64,000 nucleotides of DNA from Poecilobothrus nobilitatus (taxonomy: Eukaryota > Arthropoda > Insecta > Diptera > Dolichopodidae): contig OX352773.1 in assembly GCA_947095535.1 (NCBI GenBank), forward strand, positions 33,253,398 to 33,317,397, read 5' to 3'. A program made the position numbers and the translations under genes. The notes beneath the pieces were generated by a model. That model saw only the letters and a list, made by a program, of their open reading frames with translations. It searched no databases and was not told where the DNA came from. Shown here piece by piece: positions 50,445-62,430 of this stretch; position 1 is the first letter of the stretch, and each line of letters begins with the position of its first letter.

Positions 50445-50705
50445 AGACTTGAGTTGAAAATTTGCACAAGTTTTACTCCTTGAAAAAAAATTTCAGTGAA
50501 TTAATTTGATTACAATCGATTAATCTGTTCCAGCCCCTCTTCTACCAGCATCATCGTCTTTATATTTGTTTTGTTATTTTAATTTAACATGTTCGATTGA
50601 ATCCAAAATTTTCAAAAGTTTTGCTCCTTAGAAAAGAATTTCACTGAATTAATTTTATTACAATGGATTATTCGTTTCTAGCCCTTCTTTGACCAGCTTC
50701 AAAAA
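50445..50705 (+). repeat. Diverged tandem repeat, period about 148 bp
   Basis: Two units share AAGTTTTACTCCTT / AAGTTTTGCTCCTT (50468 and 50616), TTTCAGTGAATTAATTT / TTTCACTGAATTAATTT, TTACAATCGATTA / TTACAATGGATTA and CAGCCCCTCTTCTACCAGC / AGCCCTTCTTTGACCAGC. The first is preceded by a GTTTGTTTGTTTG run. It may be part of an unclassified transposon. Confidence 0.6.
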
Positions 50706-53700
50706 ATTTTTTTGGACGATTAGTCTCTAATTTTTCAGATCAATTTTATATTTTTATTATTAAACTATATATGTTAGCCTGTTTGGTCGCAAGGACTTAT
50801 TAAAAATATTTTTACATTGTTTGTTTTTCTGCCTAAACCATTCGACCAATTAAGTTAAAGCTGTGTAAAAGCGTTATTTCTTCACAATGAAAGCTTCTGC
50901 AATAAGTTAGATAAAATCTCTAAATTCTTTGCAAATGCGTGTTTCGAAAAAAAAATTTTATGAAAAATTTAAGATAAGATCATTAACATTATTTAACCTG
51001 TTCGGGCATTAGAGTCCATTAGAGTGTTTTAGTTTTTTGCAGGAGTTTAGTAATTATTTTTAAATTTTAATAACAAAATATTTTGAGCAATTAAAAACAA
51101 CATAATAATTTACATGCATAATGCGTTATTTAATATTATATTTTCCATCAGTCAGTTAAATACTTTATTAAATATGTGTATAGGTGTAAGTACATATGTA
51201 GGGTAGTTTTAATGCAGGCGAATCTCACACTTTTACAAAGAACGTACGTGTATTCTATACTTTTACTTGGTTTTCAAACTTTTCACTGATCCTGAAGAAA
51301 AAAAAAATTACCATAAAAAACAATAAAAATAAAATTTCAAAAATATTTTTCTATTAAATCTCATTTTTATACTTCCTAAAAAAATAATTGACAATAAGCC
51401 GCTACCATGATTAATATGGGCAGTGCCCAATTTTACGCATATCCTGTTCTCTTAAATCAAAATTCCAAAATTAAAAGTAAAAAAAGAACAATTTTAAGTA
51501 CTTTCAATTTTCCCGGGCAATATCATGTAATCCTCCTATTACTTTTATTATAATTTTAAATTTTTAGTCATAGACACTGAAAACAAATAACTTTGATTAA
51601 AATAATTAAAATATACTCATTAGAATAGTATGAAACTGGAATTTTTATTTTTACTAAAATAGAATATATAGATAAAAATTTAGGTATATTAGGTATAAAT
51701 TAGGTATATATATGCTTTTTTGTATAAATTTTTACCTTTTAGTTTTATTGAACTTTCATGAACCTATATTATATACATATATATAGTTTACTTTTGACGT
51801 CATTCAATTTTTTTTAGACTTAAAGCGTTTTATGTCAAAAAGCTAAAATCTTCATAATTGATTTAATCGACAGAAACATAACGAAACATTATAGGTAAAA
51901 AGTACACTGTATATACGTCAAAACTTACGCAGTAGCTTAAATAGTTCGATTAAATGTTTAGAATTACAAAAAAAAAACAGAAAAAAATTATTTTACAATG
52001 TTGTAAGAAAAAAATTATTGTTTTTTTTTTTTTTTTATAATAATAATTAACTATAATCATTAATATAAAATATATTTACTGGTATCTATGAATACTAAAA
52101 GTATATGTATGTAGGTATATAGTTAAAAAAAATTGTGTTATAATTAATATTGGTACCATTAGCCCCATTTTCTTTATAAAAGAAAAAACAAAAAAAAAAA
52201 AAAATTACAAGTGAAAGGTGCCAATTTAGGCATCAATCATAATCGAAATTTTCTTGATGCTTTTTAAAAGTTTAATTAAATGTTTATATCTAAAGATTTT
52301 TTTTTTTTTTTTTTGTTCCTATATTGGTATTGTATAATTTAAGTTTTATTTTTTTCTGGCAAACATTTTTTAAAAACTTTAATTTAATGTTTAAATTTCA
52401 AATTTATTTTATTTTTGAAAAAAAAAAAAGAAAACATCAACTAAAGGGGAAAACCCAAATATAACCAGCATACAATAAACATTTTGTTTTGATCAGCAAA
52501 AATTATAAAAAAAAAAAATTACCAACATTTCGAAATCAGACAATAAATCGCCATACGGAAAATAACAAACAATAAAAGATTTTACTAATAAAATATTATA
52601 GAAAAAAATAAAAATTAAAAAAAAAAAAAAAAATAATAATGAAAATAAAAAAAAAAACTGTGAGAAAAAAAAAAAAAAACTTAGAGAAAAGATTTAAACA
52701 CATCGAAACAGAAGAAATATATTTAAAACTTTAGTACATAAATATCATAGTTTTTTTTTAGAAAAAACCGGGTAAAACTGGAAAAATAATGGGAATAAAT
52801 TTTGTTTGAATATTTTGTGATTTAATGATTAGATTTCGATTTTCAATAAAAAAAACGCAAAATTCTTTCAAAAAAAAAAATATTAAAATTAGTATATATT
52901 TTAAAGTTGAAAAAAGAATACAAAGCCAAATATAGGGTAGCTGTTATACTTAAATTGAATTATGCATATATTAATAATAAATAGATATTATTTTTTTTGT
53001 TCTCTGGTTAAACAAAAAATCCTTTATTTTAAATAATGAAATTTCTGGATATTCTATAATGGTGGCAATGAATAAATATATTGTCAATGACATGTTGTCA
53101 TTAGTAACAGAATTCCGCGAAAGTTGCGGATTTTCATTTTCAATTTCCAATAGCAGATTTTAATTGAAAAATCAACAATTATGGCGGAATATTTATGATT
53201 TTGTTGAATTTCTTATTTTTAAACATTATTATTTTTAAACATGAAATTTTGTTAATATTTTTATCTCAAAAAAAATTTCTAAACTTTAATATATTTTTCC
53301 AACGGCAAATTATTATTAAAAATGTTCGATATTCTTTAGTATAAAATAGGTACATATACGATATATGTAATTATTTTTTCGTTCAAATTTTTTTTAAATA
53401 ATAAGCTCAACTTAGAGTTAAAATCCATATGATTAAAAATAAATTGCCATAATTTTAAAGTGACACATCATAAATATGAAATTAGTATTATTCAAAATAC
53501 AGGAGTTAATAGATAAAAAGATTGGAGTTAATCTTTTTAATCTTAATTTTGAGTAAAGTTAATTAATTTTACAAATATCACAGTTATATGAAATGTCATT
53601 AGTTTTTATTTTTTTTTTATTTGTCTATATTATAACATGATATTTAATTGTTTTATTTTTTCAAATTTTATATTATAAACATACATATTTATACAATTGT

Positions 53701-54010
53701 AAACAAAATCGTTCAACTTTCCCATCTGATTTTGACAGTTCAAAATCATTTTATCTTTAATAGTTTTGAAATGGTATAGTAAAGTTTTATATGAATATGA
53801 CAGATGATTCTATAAAGTATATATATACACATAAACAGTATTCCAGAGTAAGAAATGAAAAACACTCTTTTGGATATTGTTAAACTTTCGTGTTGAAAAT
53901 TTTTCACTCTGAACTCTATCATTCAAATGGACGTTTATATTAATATTTTTAATATAATTTTCGATGTTGTTTGACGATGACGTTTCACACCAACTGTAGA
54001 ATTATAGAAT
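50706..54010. other. AT-rich intronic DNA
   Basis: No gene. Long mixed poly-A/T runs at 52010-52680. A GC-richer patch at 53090-53180 includes ATTCCGCGAAAGTTGCGG; nothing could be assigned to it. Confidence 0.5.
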
Positions 54011-54054
54011 GTGAATTTATTATTGTGAATTTATTATTGTGTGAATTTATTATT
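54011..54054. repeat. Three-unit tandem repeat
   Basis: GTGAATTTATTATT occurs three times in a row, at 54011, 54025 and 54041, the last preceded by an extra GT. Confidence 0.85.
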
Positions 54055-54315
54055 TATGGTGAGATATAGTTTCTAATTAGAATTTTTATGTTTCGATTGT
54101 TTAAGAAGAGCAGATCTAGATAAAAAAAAAGAATGAATCTAAATTTATACTTTATATAGATTAATTTTATTATCGAAAAGTGCATGTTTTTCAAATTTAT
54201 AGATTTTTTTTCAAATATAGGTAGTTCTTTTATCGTTTTTTTTAAATTTTTATAAATTAAAACGTTTTACAACATTTTCTTTTAATAAATGGACGCTTAA
54301 GTATACACTACATAT

Positions 54316-54419
54316 ATACCAACAAATTGAATCCTCTAATAAAAATAGCCGATGAGGCTATTTTATAAATACATATAGGATTCACTAGTCATTTTGGTTA
54401 GGATAAAATTTGTTGGTAT
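54316..54419. mobile_element. 104-bp fold-back, candidate micro-MITE
   Basis: The 20-bp ends match at 18 of 20 positions: ATACCAACAAATTGAATCCT against the inverse of AGGATAAAATTTGTTGGTAT. A second, inner stem sits at AAAATAGCC GATGA GGCTATTTT. The two stems give a compact hairpin. Ends may extend into the AT flank; no target duplication is certain. Confidence 0.6.
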
Positions 54420-55394
54420 TTATGTATCTAAATGTCTCCTTTTCTTATTAAATTAATTGAATATTAATTCTATTTATTTATTTAAAACGTAAAAAAACGT
54501 AAAATAAGGTGAAAAATGTTTTAATTTTTTAAAGGTAAAAATAGAAAAAAACATTTTGTTAATTTTTATTCTTGTTAAAACTATATAAGTTTGGTTTTAC
54601 AAATAAAAATTTTTTGGTCTATAGTTCTATTAACGCACAGTAAATATCTATGAATTTTTGACAATTTGAAATTCCAGAGTTATCTGTAGGTAATGACAAT
54701 TCAACAATATATTTCCTATTGAAGAGTTCAGTAGTGTTGAAAAACAAAACACCCCCTGTATTTATGTTATCACTTATTTGTTTCTAGACATTTTATTTAA
54801 ATTAATGAAATTAGTCAAATTTTATTTCTTATACAACAATACAAAAGAAAAAAAATTAGCTGTGTTCAGATTAGAATCGAACCGATCGTAGGAATAGGAA
54901 ATTCTAATATTTATTTTTATAACGGAGTTATTTACAAATAGATAGATACTAAAAAGTGGTATGCGCACTTCCTAAAAACATTATCCTTGTTATAAAAATT
55001 AGATAATAAAAATATTTAGCTATACATTACATAAGTATATATATGTAAATGAAATATGTATATGAGGACGTGTAAAATGGATACGAACCTAAAATTTTGT
55101 TGAATCAAAAAGTGTTCTATGAAAAAGTTAGTGCACTTAACTTGTGTAATAACTTTCCCTTAATAACGTTTTTCATAATATTCTTCTGTTTCAAAATATT
55201 CGTAAAAAATTTAAAAATGATCCTAGTAAAATGGCACTTTGGGTTGATTAGTTTCTACTAAAAACTTTTCAATACGAAATATTTAGGTTAATGTTTTAAA
55301 TATGATATTTTATCGAATTCCGTTCACTCATTTGGGTTGTACACGTGCCCATGAGAGACTCACAGATAAACAAAATGACAGGGTTTGTATACAG
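54420..55394. other. AT-rich intronic DNA
   Basis: Nothing assignable. A B-box-like GGTTCGATTCT on the - strand near 54874-54884 has no A box at the right distance. Confidence 0.5.
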
Positions 55395-55805
55395 TTAGCC
55401 AAATGTTAAACTATAAATTGCCAATTTACCTAATATCATTTGACTAAAAGGACATTTTGCAACTCTCCATTTGATATATTTGACCATTTTACAAATGGTT
55501 GTTTGGCATAATGAGACACTATAATAAACAAAGATATTTGGCAAACATATATTTGGAATTTGACAAATATCTTTTTGCGAAATAAATTAAATCTATAAAT
55601 CATTAATAACAAATTAAAATAATTATTACTTGAAGTTGTTGTTTGTTAAATGGATTGTTTTGAAAAGTATTAGTTGCAAAGTGCCCTATTTGATAAATAA
55701 ACTGTGGTAATTGGTAAGTGTCCTATTTCATAAGCAATGTGGTAATTTTGCTAAAATGAAATTTGAGAAATAATAAATTATACCAAATAGCATTAGGTGA
55801 AATGA
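55395..55805. mobile_element. Candidate MITE with long, repeat-rich inverted ends
   Basis: On the left, TTACCTAATATCATTTGACT and AAGGACATTTTGCAACT (55425-55464). On the right, read inversely, TCACCTAATGCTATTTGGT (55782-55800) and AGGGCACTTTGCAACT (55672-55687). Between and around them are repeated ATTTGAC/CAAATG-type motifs. The design resembles the elements at 32091 and 39288, but no sequence identity with them was established. Confidence 0.4.
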
Positions 55806-56640
55806 AAATCTGACATATAGATTTTGCAAACTTAATTTAGTTTTCTATACTTACCAGAAAAATCCATATATGAAGTTTAAAACTTTGTTATCATCAAAAT
55901 ACCTTCCTTATTACATTATGGTTCCTTATATTACAATCGATAAAAAATTTAATCAGATTTTTGATTTTCGTTTGGATGGAATAAAAAGAAGCGCTGTAAA
56001 TCAAAAAAAATAAATCGAAAATAGCATCAATTCTTTTTTCGAGAGCAGAGTATGTATTAAGTAATTGCATTTTGATTTGAAGGAATTTATTTTCTTAACG
56101 AATTGTGTGAGGAATTGAGGAAAAGTTTTTAATGTATAGTCTTTTTTAGTTTTTTTTTCGATTTGCTCGGCCTGTTGATTTACTAAAAACTTAACGAATA
56201 TATTATATACATATATGTATGTAAAAAATTTGAATGATTTACTTTTGCAGTAAAGTATATACGCGTATTTTAGTTTATTCCAGCATCCTCAGATAAATAC
56301 TAAACTCATAAAAATCAGAATAATAAAAAATAAAAAAGAATAAAAAGTTACTTACTAAATATTAATAGGTACAAATTACGAACAAAATTAAATAAAAATT
56401 AAAAGACATCATATAATCGTATGTAACAAAGAACAACAATTGCGACGTATTATGAAAGCGAATATACAAACATATTATGAAACAAAAAAAAAAAAAAATT
56501 AAAAAATTAAAAAATTAAAATAAAATAAAATAAATTAAACAAAAAAAAAAAAATTTTTATATTATACGAAACATTATACCAAATTTAAATTATCAATGAT
56601 GAAATCAGAAAAAGGAATCATTACTTATAAATTCTGTTTA
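55806..56640. other. AT-rich intronic DNA
   Basis: Nothing recognisable. Confidence 0.5.
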
Positions 56641-56893
56641 TTCATTTAACACCATTTTACCCGTTTTTTGCGCATGCTTAATTCTATCAATTTCTAAAAA
56701 ATCTAATTTTTTACTTTTCTTTTTTTTAAAATTGTCAAATTATTTATACTGCAACTATGTCCCGTATCAATTAAATGTTTTGCGATAGCCGTATCTAATC
56801 TATTCTATTTTATACCGCTTAAATATTCTTTAAATTGTACTTGAAATTGTTGTCCCGTTTGGCCTATATCCTATATACATAAACACTCGCAAT
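56641..56893 (-). pseudogene. Penelope-like element, degenerate GIY-YIG endonuclease fragment
   Basis: On the - strand one frame reads Cys-x-Cys, then IGQTGQQFQVQFKEYL, then after a stop TAIAKHLIDTGHS. This matches the C-terminal endonuclease of Penelope-like retroelements, where an (Y)VGQTGR...F..R..EH core is followed by A.HL...GH. Continuing after a frameshift, a neighbouring frame reads KLDFLEIDRIKHAQKTGKMV. At least two in-frame stops, before the core (TAG at the usual Tyr position) and after the EYL segment, and one frameshift make it dead. The reverse transcriptase part is not visible upstream. Penelope elements use this nuclease to nick target DNA for reverse transcription. Confidence 0.72.
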
Positions 56894-57071
56894 TATTTCA
56901 CTTTATCTCATATGTATACCTATATACCAGATTTTAATAAATTACATAATTTATAGTTTTGTTATTAAACAAAAAGGCTTTTAAAGTTTTTCTATTATAA
57001 AAGGCAATAGAATAATTTTTTTTTTAAATTTTTTAAATTATATGATATTTTGTCACTGAGATTTTTAGTGT

Positions 57072-57246
57072 ATTTCTCTGCCACATAAATGTGAACAGGA
57101 AATTACACAGCCTTTCAGGTGTGGCTGTAAATGTCGTAAGGTGGAATAATTCTTACAACGTGTGTGGGGGAGATTCTAACCCATACTCCTTCGGTGCTTA
57201 CAGCATATTTTATACGTTCTTATACCCACTAGGCCATCGAGGCCTC
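57072..57246 (-). repeat. tRNA-derived SINE, full-length copy 5
   Basis: On the - strand: GAGGCCTCGATGGCCTAGTG, CGTATAAAATATGCTGTAAG, a mutated B box GGGTTAGAATCT, CACGTTGTAAGAATTATTCC, CTTACGACATTTACAGCC, AAAGGCTGTGTAATTTCCTG and CACATTTATGTGGCAGAG. All parts are present in family order, and only the B box centre is altered. Confidence 0.85.
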
Positions 57247-59638
57247 TAGATTTCCTATTATAGTTGATTTTTAAACAAATTTTATCCATTTTATCTAAAT
57301 TTATGTTGTTTGGAAAAATGTTGTCTATACAGTAATACGTTTTTATATAGTGTACATATATAGATACATATAATTAGATATGTAATTATTTTATCACTAT
57401 ATTTCATGTAAAATTCAATTTTCAACTTAAATTACAAATTTTTCCGAACAAATAACAATGTAAAGTATTTAGGCAGAAGTATAAAATTTTTACATTGTTT
57501 TTTTTTTGTTTCAATTAAATTAACAACAAAAAAAACCAAAAAAAAACACTAAATTATATGAACTTAAGTACCTATACTCTTTTAATTTTTAATTATCATT
57601 AATGTAGTAATTAATTAATTATAGGGAACTTCTTTTGTATTTATTAAACAGCAAAAAAAAAAAAACAAATTGCAAAAATTTTTTGAAGAGAAAAAAAATG
57701 AAATAAAAATTAAAAAAAAAAAATTCGCAAATTATAAAAAAATAATGTATATGTAGGTTGGACGTTGTGTACTTGTGTACACTTGAACCATGATATTTCA
57801 GATCATTTTGCAAAAAAATAAAAAATTTAATCAATTCCACCCAGCTTAAATAATTTGGGAAATTTTAAAGTTTAAGTTGTATTTTATTTTATTTTGTTTG
57901 TTTTAAGTATAATATATAAAATCCGGAAATGATTATAATATATGTACATATATGTATATATAAAAAATCTATCATATAACATTCATATATACATAATATG
58001 TATAATGCATGTATTATATACACATATGAAGGTTTTATTTATATAATTTTTCAAAAATTTTTAATGCGTTACGAATTATATATGGTTATACTTTTTTTTT
58101 GCGATATAATCATTTTAACAAAATGGTGTAATAAAAAAATTGATACATATACTTTCTAATTTTTTTTTTTTTTTTGTTGCTGTTTTTTTGGGAATTCCCC
58201 AACAAAAATTTTATAATATAGAAATACTATATTTATATACTGTCAAATTTCAGGTCATTGCTGGGAATTTGCAATTTTTTTTTTTTATTTTTCGTTAATT
58301 TTTTTTTTTTTTTTGCCTTTGTTGATTGCCGCATTTTTTTCTTCTTCTTTTTTTTTTTGATTGATTGAATCAAATAAAAAATTTGATATTAACTGTTATT
58401 AACGTAAAAGCCTTAATAATAATTTTCCAAAATTTTATATGATTTTTTTTTTTTGCTATATTATTGAAATGAAGGGGTTATTAAACTTTTTCTATTATTG
58501 CAATTTTAACTTATTGTTGTGAATATTGATGTCTCAATTTGTCTCGAACCTTTGATTTTAAAAAGAAAACAAATTTTTTTTAAATGTATGTACCTATATC
58601 TAATGCGTTCTATATAATTTTTTTTTATGTTTTTTTAAGTTATCTATTTGAAATTAAATGATTTGAAAAAAAAAAAAACTATAAGGATCTTCACGTAAAA
58701 AGACAAAATGTTGCATCGTAAGATCGAAAGATCGGTGGAAAATTTTAACAGAAATTGTTGTTGTTTCATGTATAAAAAAATATGCAACGATACTTTATCC
58801 TATATAGATAGAATAATATATCCTAGAGAGATGAGATGATATAAAATACAGATACATAAAATAGCAGATATGTATAGGTATGGGTACATAATATCTATAT
58901 TTTTAATTTTAAAATAAACTTTTTTTTTAGAATACGTTTTATAAGTGCTTATAATGAATTAGATACTTATTTAACAACATCTTTATTTTGCGTTGAAAAA
59001 TTGTGCAAAATTTTAATAATAAATTATTATATTAAAGAATTTAAAAAAAAATATTTGTTTTTCTATATATAAGGTATTATTACACTTTAGTAAATTTGTA
59101 TAGATAATAACTTAAAAGAAAAGAAACAATTTTTTTACAAAGCTCTCAGTTTATTATTCGCATTCAATTAATAATAAATTTTAGTAACTTATACTTATAG
59201 ATTGATAAAGAAATTAGTACCTTGCTTAATGGTTCATTGATTAAAGATTTAGTTATTTATATACGTTATGTACATGTAGATTTAAAATTTCATGATTGAT
59301 TTTTGTATTTTTTTTTTTGTTAAATAATTATTAACTATACATGCAAACATAAATGAAACGTGAGATACGTGAAAGTAATTAAAATAATTATTTATTAACT
59401 GATTATTACCTATTAGTTTCCATTAATATTTATAATGTTAAACTTATGTACACATCTATAGATAGCCATAAAAGTTAGAGTGCCTTTAATTGGATGGATT
59501 CCAATTTGAATCTCAGAAAAAGTATATAAACTTTTTCTACGTGAATCAGCTTCCATTCGTTGATTGAATTCAAATTAATAGTACAGAATAGTTTTCATTA
59601 TATATTTAATCTATAACTTAAATATGAAAATTATATAA
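57247..59638. other. AT-rich intronic DNA
   Basis: No gene supported. The 73-codon frame at 57619 (- strand) is poly-A/T derived. A less AT-rich patch around 58250 could not be assigned. Confidence 0.5.
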
Positions 59639-59680
59639 GGGGACCTCGACACCCTATATAGTGATTAAAGACGTGGTTTA
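59639..59680 (+). repeat. SINE head fragment, copy 6
   Basis: GGGGACCTCGACACCCTATA, TAGTGATTAAAGACGT aligns with the family head (GGGGCCTCGGTGGCCTAGTG followed by GATAAAGGCGT) with a few changes and a small insertion. The rest is missing. Confidence 0.45.
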
Positions 59681-59864
59681 TTTTTTTATTTGTTTTTTGT
59701 TTTATTTATTTCTTTATAATAGTTATAATATTACAGTTATGATTTTACAGTATACTAGACTTAGACTTAGGTTTCGACTTAAAATTGGTACAAAAGTTTT
59801 AACAATTATAATAATTATATGTAGTGTTATAAAGTATAAATACAAAAATTAAATATATATATTA

Positions 59865-61295
59865 TTATTATATCCTAATTTAGTTATAACTCTATAGTTT
59901 TAATTAATTTTATTTATAATTCTATAACAATCTTTTGAATAGAACTGGATCATTTTTTAATAAAAATTTCAATTTAAATGTGAAGCTGCGTATGTTACTG
60001 CATTATTCTTTAATTTCTCGGGAAGACAGTTATAAATTCTCACTGAAGAGCAAAAATTACTGTTTTTAGCCAATTCAGTTCGACTTTTTTTCATGACTTT
60101 CCCATATTTCTTGTGTTATAATTGTGAATATTCCTTCTCTTTTGTAACATCGTTTTGCTGTTACTGACACTATTCTCGATTTTGTAAAATAGCGACACCA
60201 ATTCAGAGTATCACTTGTAGAGTATCTTGATTGCTTTATTTATTAATATGTTTATTTTCTTCTTTAATGTATTTGTGCAATATGAGACATAATGTATGTG
60301 CATGAAATAATAATTTAAGTGATTTATCATCTAATATGATACCGCTTCTTCTAATAGCACCTATACTGTAATGGCTTTATCATTTTTTTAAATATGCAAT
60401 TAACATGATAATTTGTCATCTATTATAATACCAAGATATTTATAACTTTGTTCTCTTATAATTTCTTTGCTATCAATACAAATTTTGGGAGTGAAATCAG
60501 GCTTATTTAATCGTTTAAAAATCATGTATTTTGTTTTTTCAATGTTCACTGTTAATTTATGTATATACAAAAAATATAATGTAGGACCAAAAATGCTTGT
60601 GGATCTCCTATTGTTATGGCATGTTCATTACTATAAACACTATTAACTTTCGTTTTGAGAAATCTGTTTTGCAGATAAGCTCTCAGTAATTCACGAGGCA
60701 GCCCTCTTCCAATTTCATGTACTCTGTTCAACAATATTTGATGGTCCACTGTGTTGAATGCTTTACTTAGATCATCAAAGACTGGGCATACATAGTTTTC
60801 TTTATCCAAATAATCAATAATAGATCTTACAGAATCGTTGATAGTTACATCAGTGCCATGCGATTTTTGGAACCTAAATTGATTGATATCAAATCCCCCT
60901 GAACATTTGATAAATTCATATATTCTTTTATTGATAATTTTTTCAAATATTTTACTTATGTAGCTAAGTGTTATAGGCCGGTAATTAGATGTATCCAAAG
61001 GAGAACCACTTTTGTATATTTGTAACCACTTTGTAACCACAGTATTACATTTTAATGAATTAGGATAATCTCCTGTGCGAAAACTCTCATTAGCAAAATT
61101 ACTAATCTTTTGCTGCATATTATCAGACCCAGGTGAATTATCTTTTAGATTCATAATAACATTGCACTTCTTAATCATTAGTAGGTATCAGGAACATGCA
61201 ACGTTCATTTATTGTGTTTTTTATTATATTTACTATATAGTTTGAATTTTATCTGCTAATTTTTTACCAGCATTACTAAAACATTCATTAAAGCC
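59865..61295 (-). mobile_element. Degenerate non-LTR retrotransposon (CR1/Jockey-like LINE), 5'-truncated
   Basis: On the - strand, ORF2-type homology runs almost end to end with frameshifts. It begins with the linker KGFNECFSNAGKKLADKI (about 61240-61293) and a FLIPTN segment just before the main frame. The RT core follows (60552-61178), then a post-catalytic block NIEKTKYMIFKRL...YKYLGIIIDD (about 60402-60562) and a C-terminal HNYNTRN motif (about 60110-60130). The 3' end is AT-rich with ATAATAATA. Endonuclease and ORF1 are absent. It cannot move. It may once have belonged to a family able to mobilise SINEs, but nothing here links it to the SINE tails. Confidence 0.88.
60552..61178 (-). pseudogene. 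Reverse transcriptase core of the dead LINE, catalytic box C deleted
   Basis: The 208-codon open frame has SNYRPITLSYISKIFEK at residues 64-80 (RT motif 1/2), NQFRFQKSHGTD at 99-110 and motif A as FDDLSKAFNTVDH at 134-146. Motif A keeps the catalytic Asp136, but the usual final Asp of KAFD is Asn142. The GVPQG turn is altered to GDPQA (191-195). The frame then jumps from YIFCIYIN directly to a KLTVNIEKTKY segment in another frame. The F/YADD catalytic box, expected between these, is deleted together with roughly 60 codons. A neighbouring frame supplies FLIPTN upstream of the first Met, so the true ORF began further upstream. Non-functional despite the long frame. Confidence 0.88.
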
Positions 61296-62383
61296 CTTAT
61301 AAAACAATTGTATATATCGATTGCAATTTAAGCAATTCTTCATATTGCATTTGTAACAAAGTCTGCACCTGTACCTAATTTTGTACCTAATATCACACGT
61401 ATATAGTATTTAATTGCAAATTTATTGAGATCAATTCTAATAATAAGAATACATCTTCCCACTACCACACTACAGGATCCGTTTCATCCATACTATCTGT
61501 TAAACAATTACGTAAAAAAAAAAAAAAATTTATGTTTAAATATTCGTAAGTCAGGAATAAAAGGATTTAATAAATGCAATTTTTTAATGTCGGTTACTCT
61601 TTATTTTTATATAATAATTAAACTAACATAAAATGTGATAATTATTTTAATTATATAATGATAATGATAAAAAAATTATAAAAAATTTACCAAATGAAAG
61701 TGTAAAATGTTGTACAATTTATATCAAAATGTTATTTTCTTTTAACATTTTTTCACTATGACTATATCTACACATAATCTATACTTTAAACTATAGGTTT
61801 ATTTTAAATTTTTTATTTATTTAATAAAAGAAATTTAATTATAGAAATTATATTTTTAATTAATTTCAATTAGTTTTTATTTGACTTAAATATTTTATAT
61901 GTAGGTATTACCGTATTACATATGTACCTTTTTTTTTTTAAATAAATCTTGTCAATCTAAAGATAAAAAAAAATAAAATTAGATGGCATTTATAAACTTC
62001 GATTATAAATTTAAAATTTTAATACTTCAGATTTAATAATACTTCATATTAAAGTTATCTATAGTGTTATTATTAAACATAGTTAATGGGACTATAATTT
62101 ATTTAATATACTTTAATAAATCAATATATGTTTAAATAATTTTCTTTTACTTTAATTGATGCTAGAAACCAAACTGTCACCGGCGTCACCATTCACACCA
62201 ACATCAATTTTCAAGAAATATTTTTTTTTTTTTTTGATAGACAAAATATTTTTATACATGTACACGTACATAATACATATCTTGTTTCAAAAGAGTAAGC
62301 ATTTAGAATTTTTCCTTACCAATAAAAAACTCGACAAGAAAAGTGAACAGTAAACACTAAAAATTATGTTTTATGTCATGCCA
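61296..62383. other. AT-rich intronic DNA
   Basis: No gene supported. A GC-rich spot at 62159-62215 (GAAACCAAACTGTCACCGGC onward) opens a short frame, MLETKLSPASPFTPTSIFK, that runs into poly-T without a donor. It may be a transposon end or part of a conserved block with the palindrome at 62384. Confidence 0.4.
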
Positions 62384-62430
62384 CGCCGCCATTGTCAAAT
62401 TGTCATTTTGAATGTTATGACAATTTGATG
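62384..62430. promoter_or_regulatory. GC-spiked palindromic motif, possible regulatory element
   Basis: GCCACGCCGCCATTGTC includes GCCGCCAT, the core bound by YY1/Pho-type proteins. It runs into a perfect 12-bp inverted repeat, TCAAATTGTCAT (62395-62406) and ATGACAATTTGA (62417-62428), with a 10-base loop. TGTCAAA-type repeats are frequent near insect promoters. Function is inferred only. Confidence 0.25.

Noticed and set aside
54865..54895. B-box-like GGTTCGATTCT on the - strand
   Set aside because: No A box 30-60 bp upstream on that strand and no SINE body nearby.
62156..62353. 65-codon frame starting MLETKLSPASPF
   Set aside because: The first 20 codons look unusual, but the frame runs straight into poly-T without a splice donor; kept only as part of a regulatory-candidate finding.
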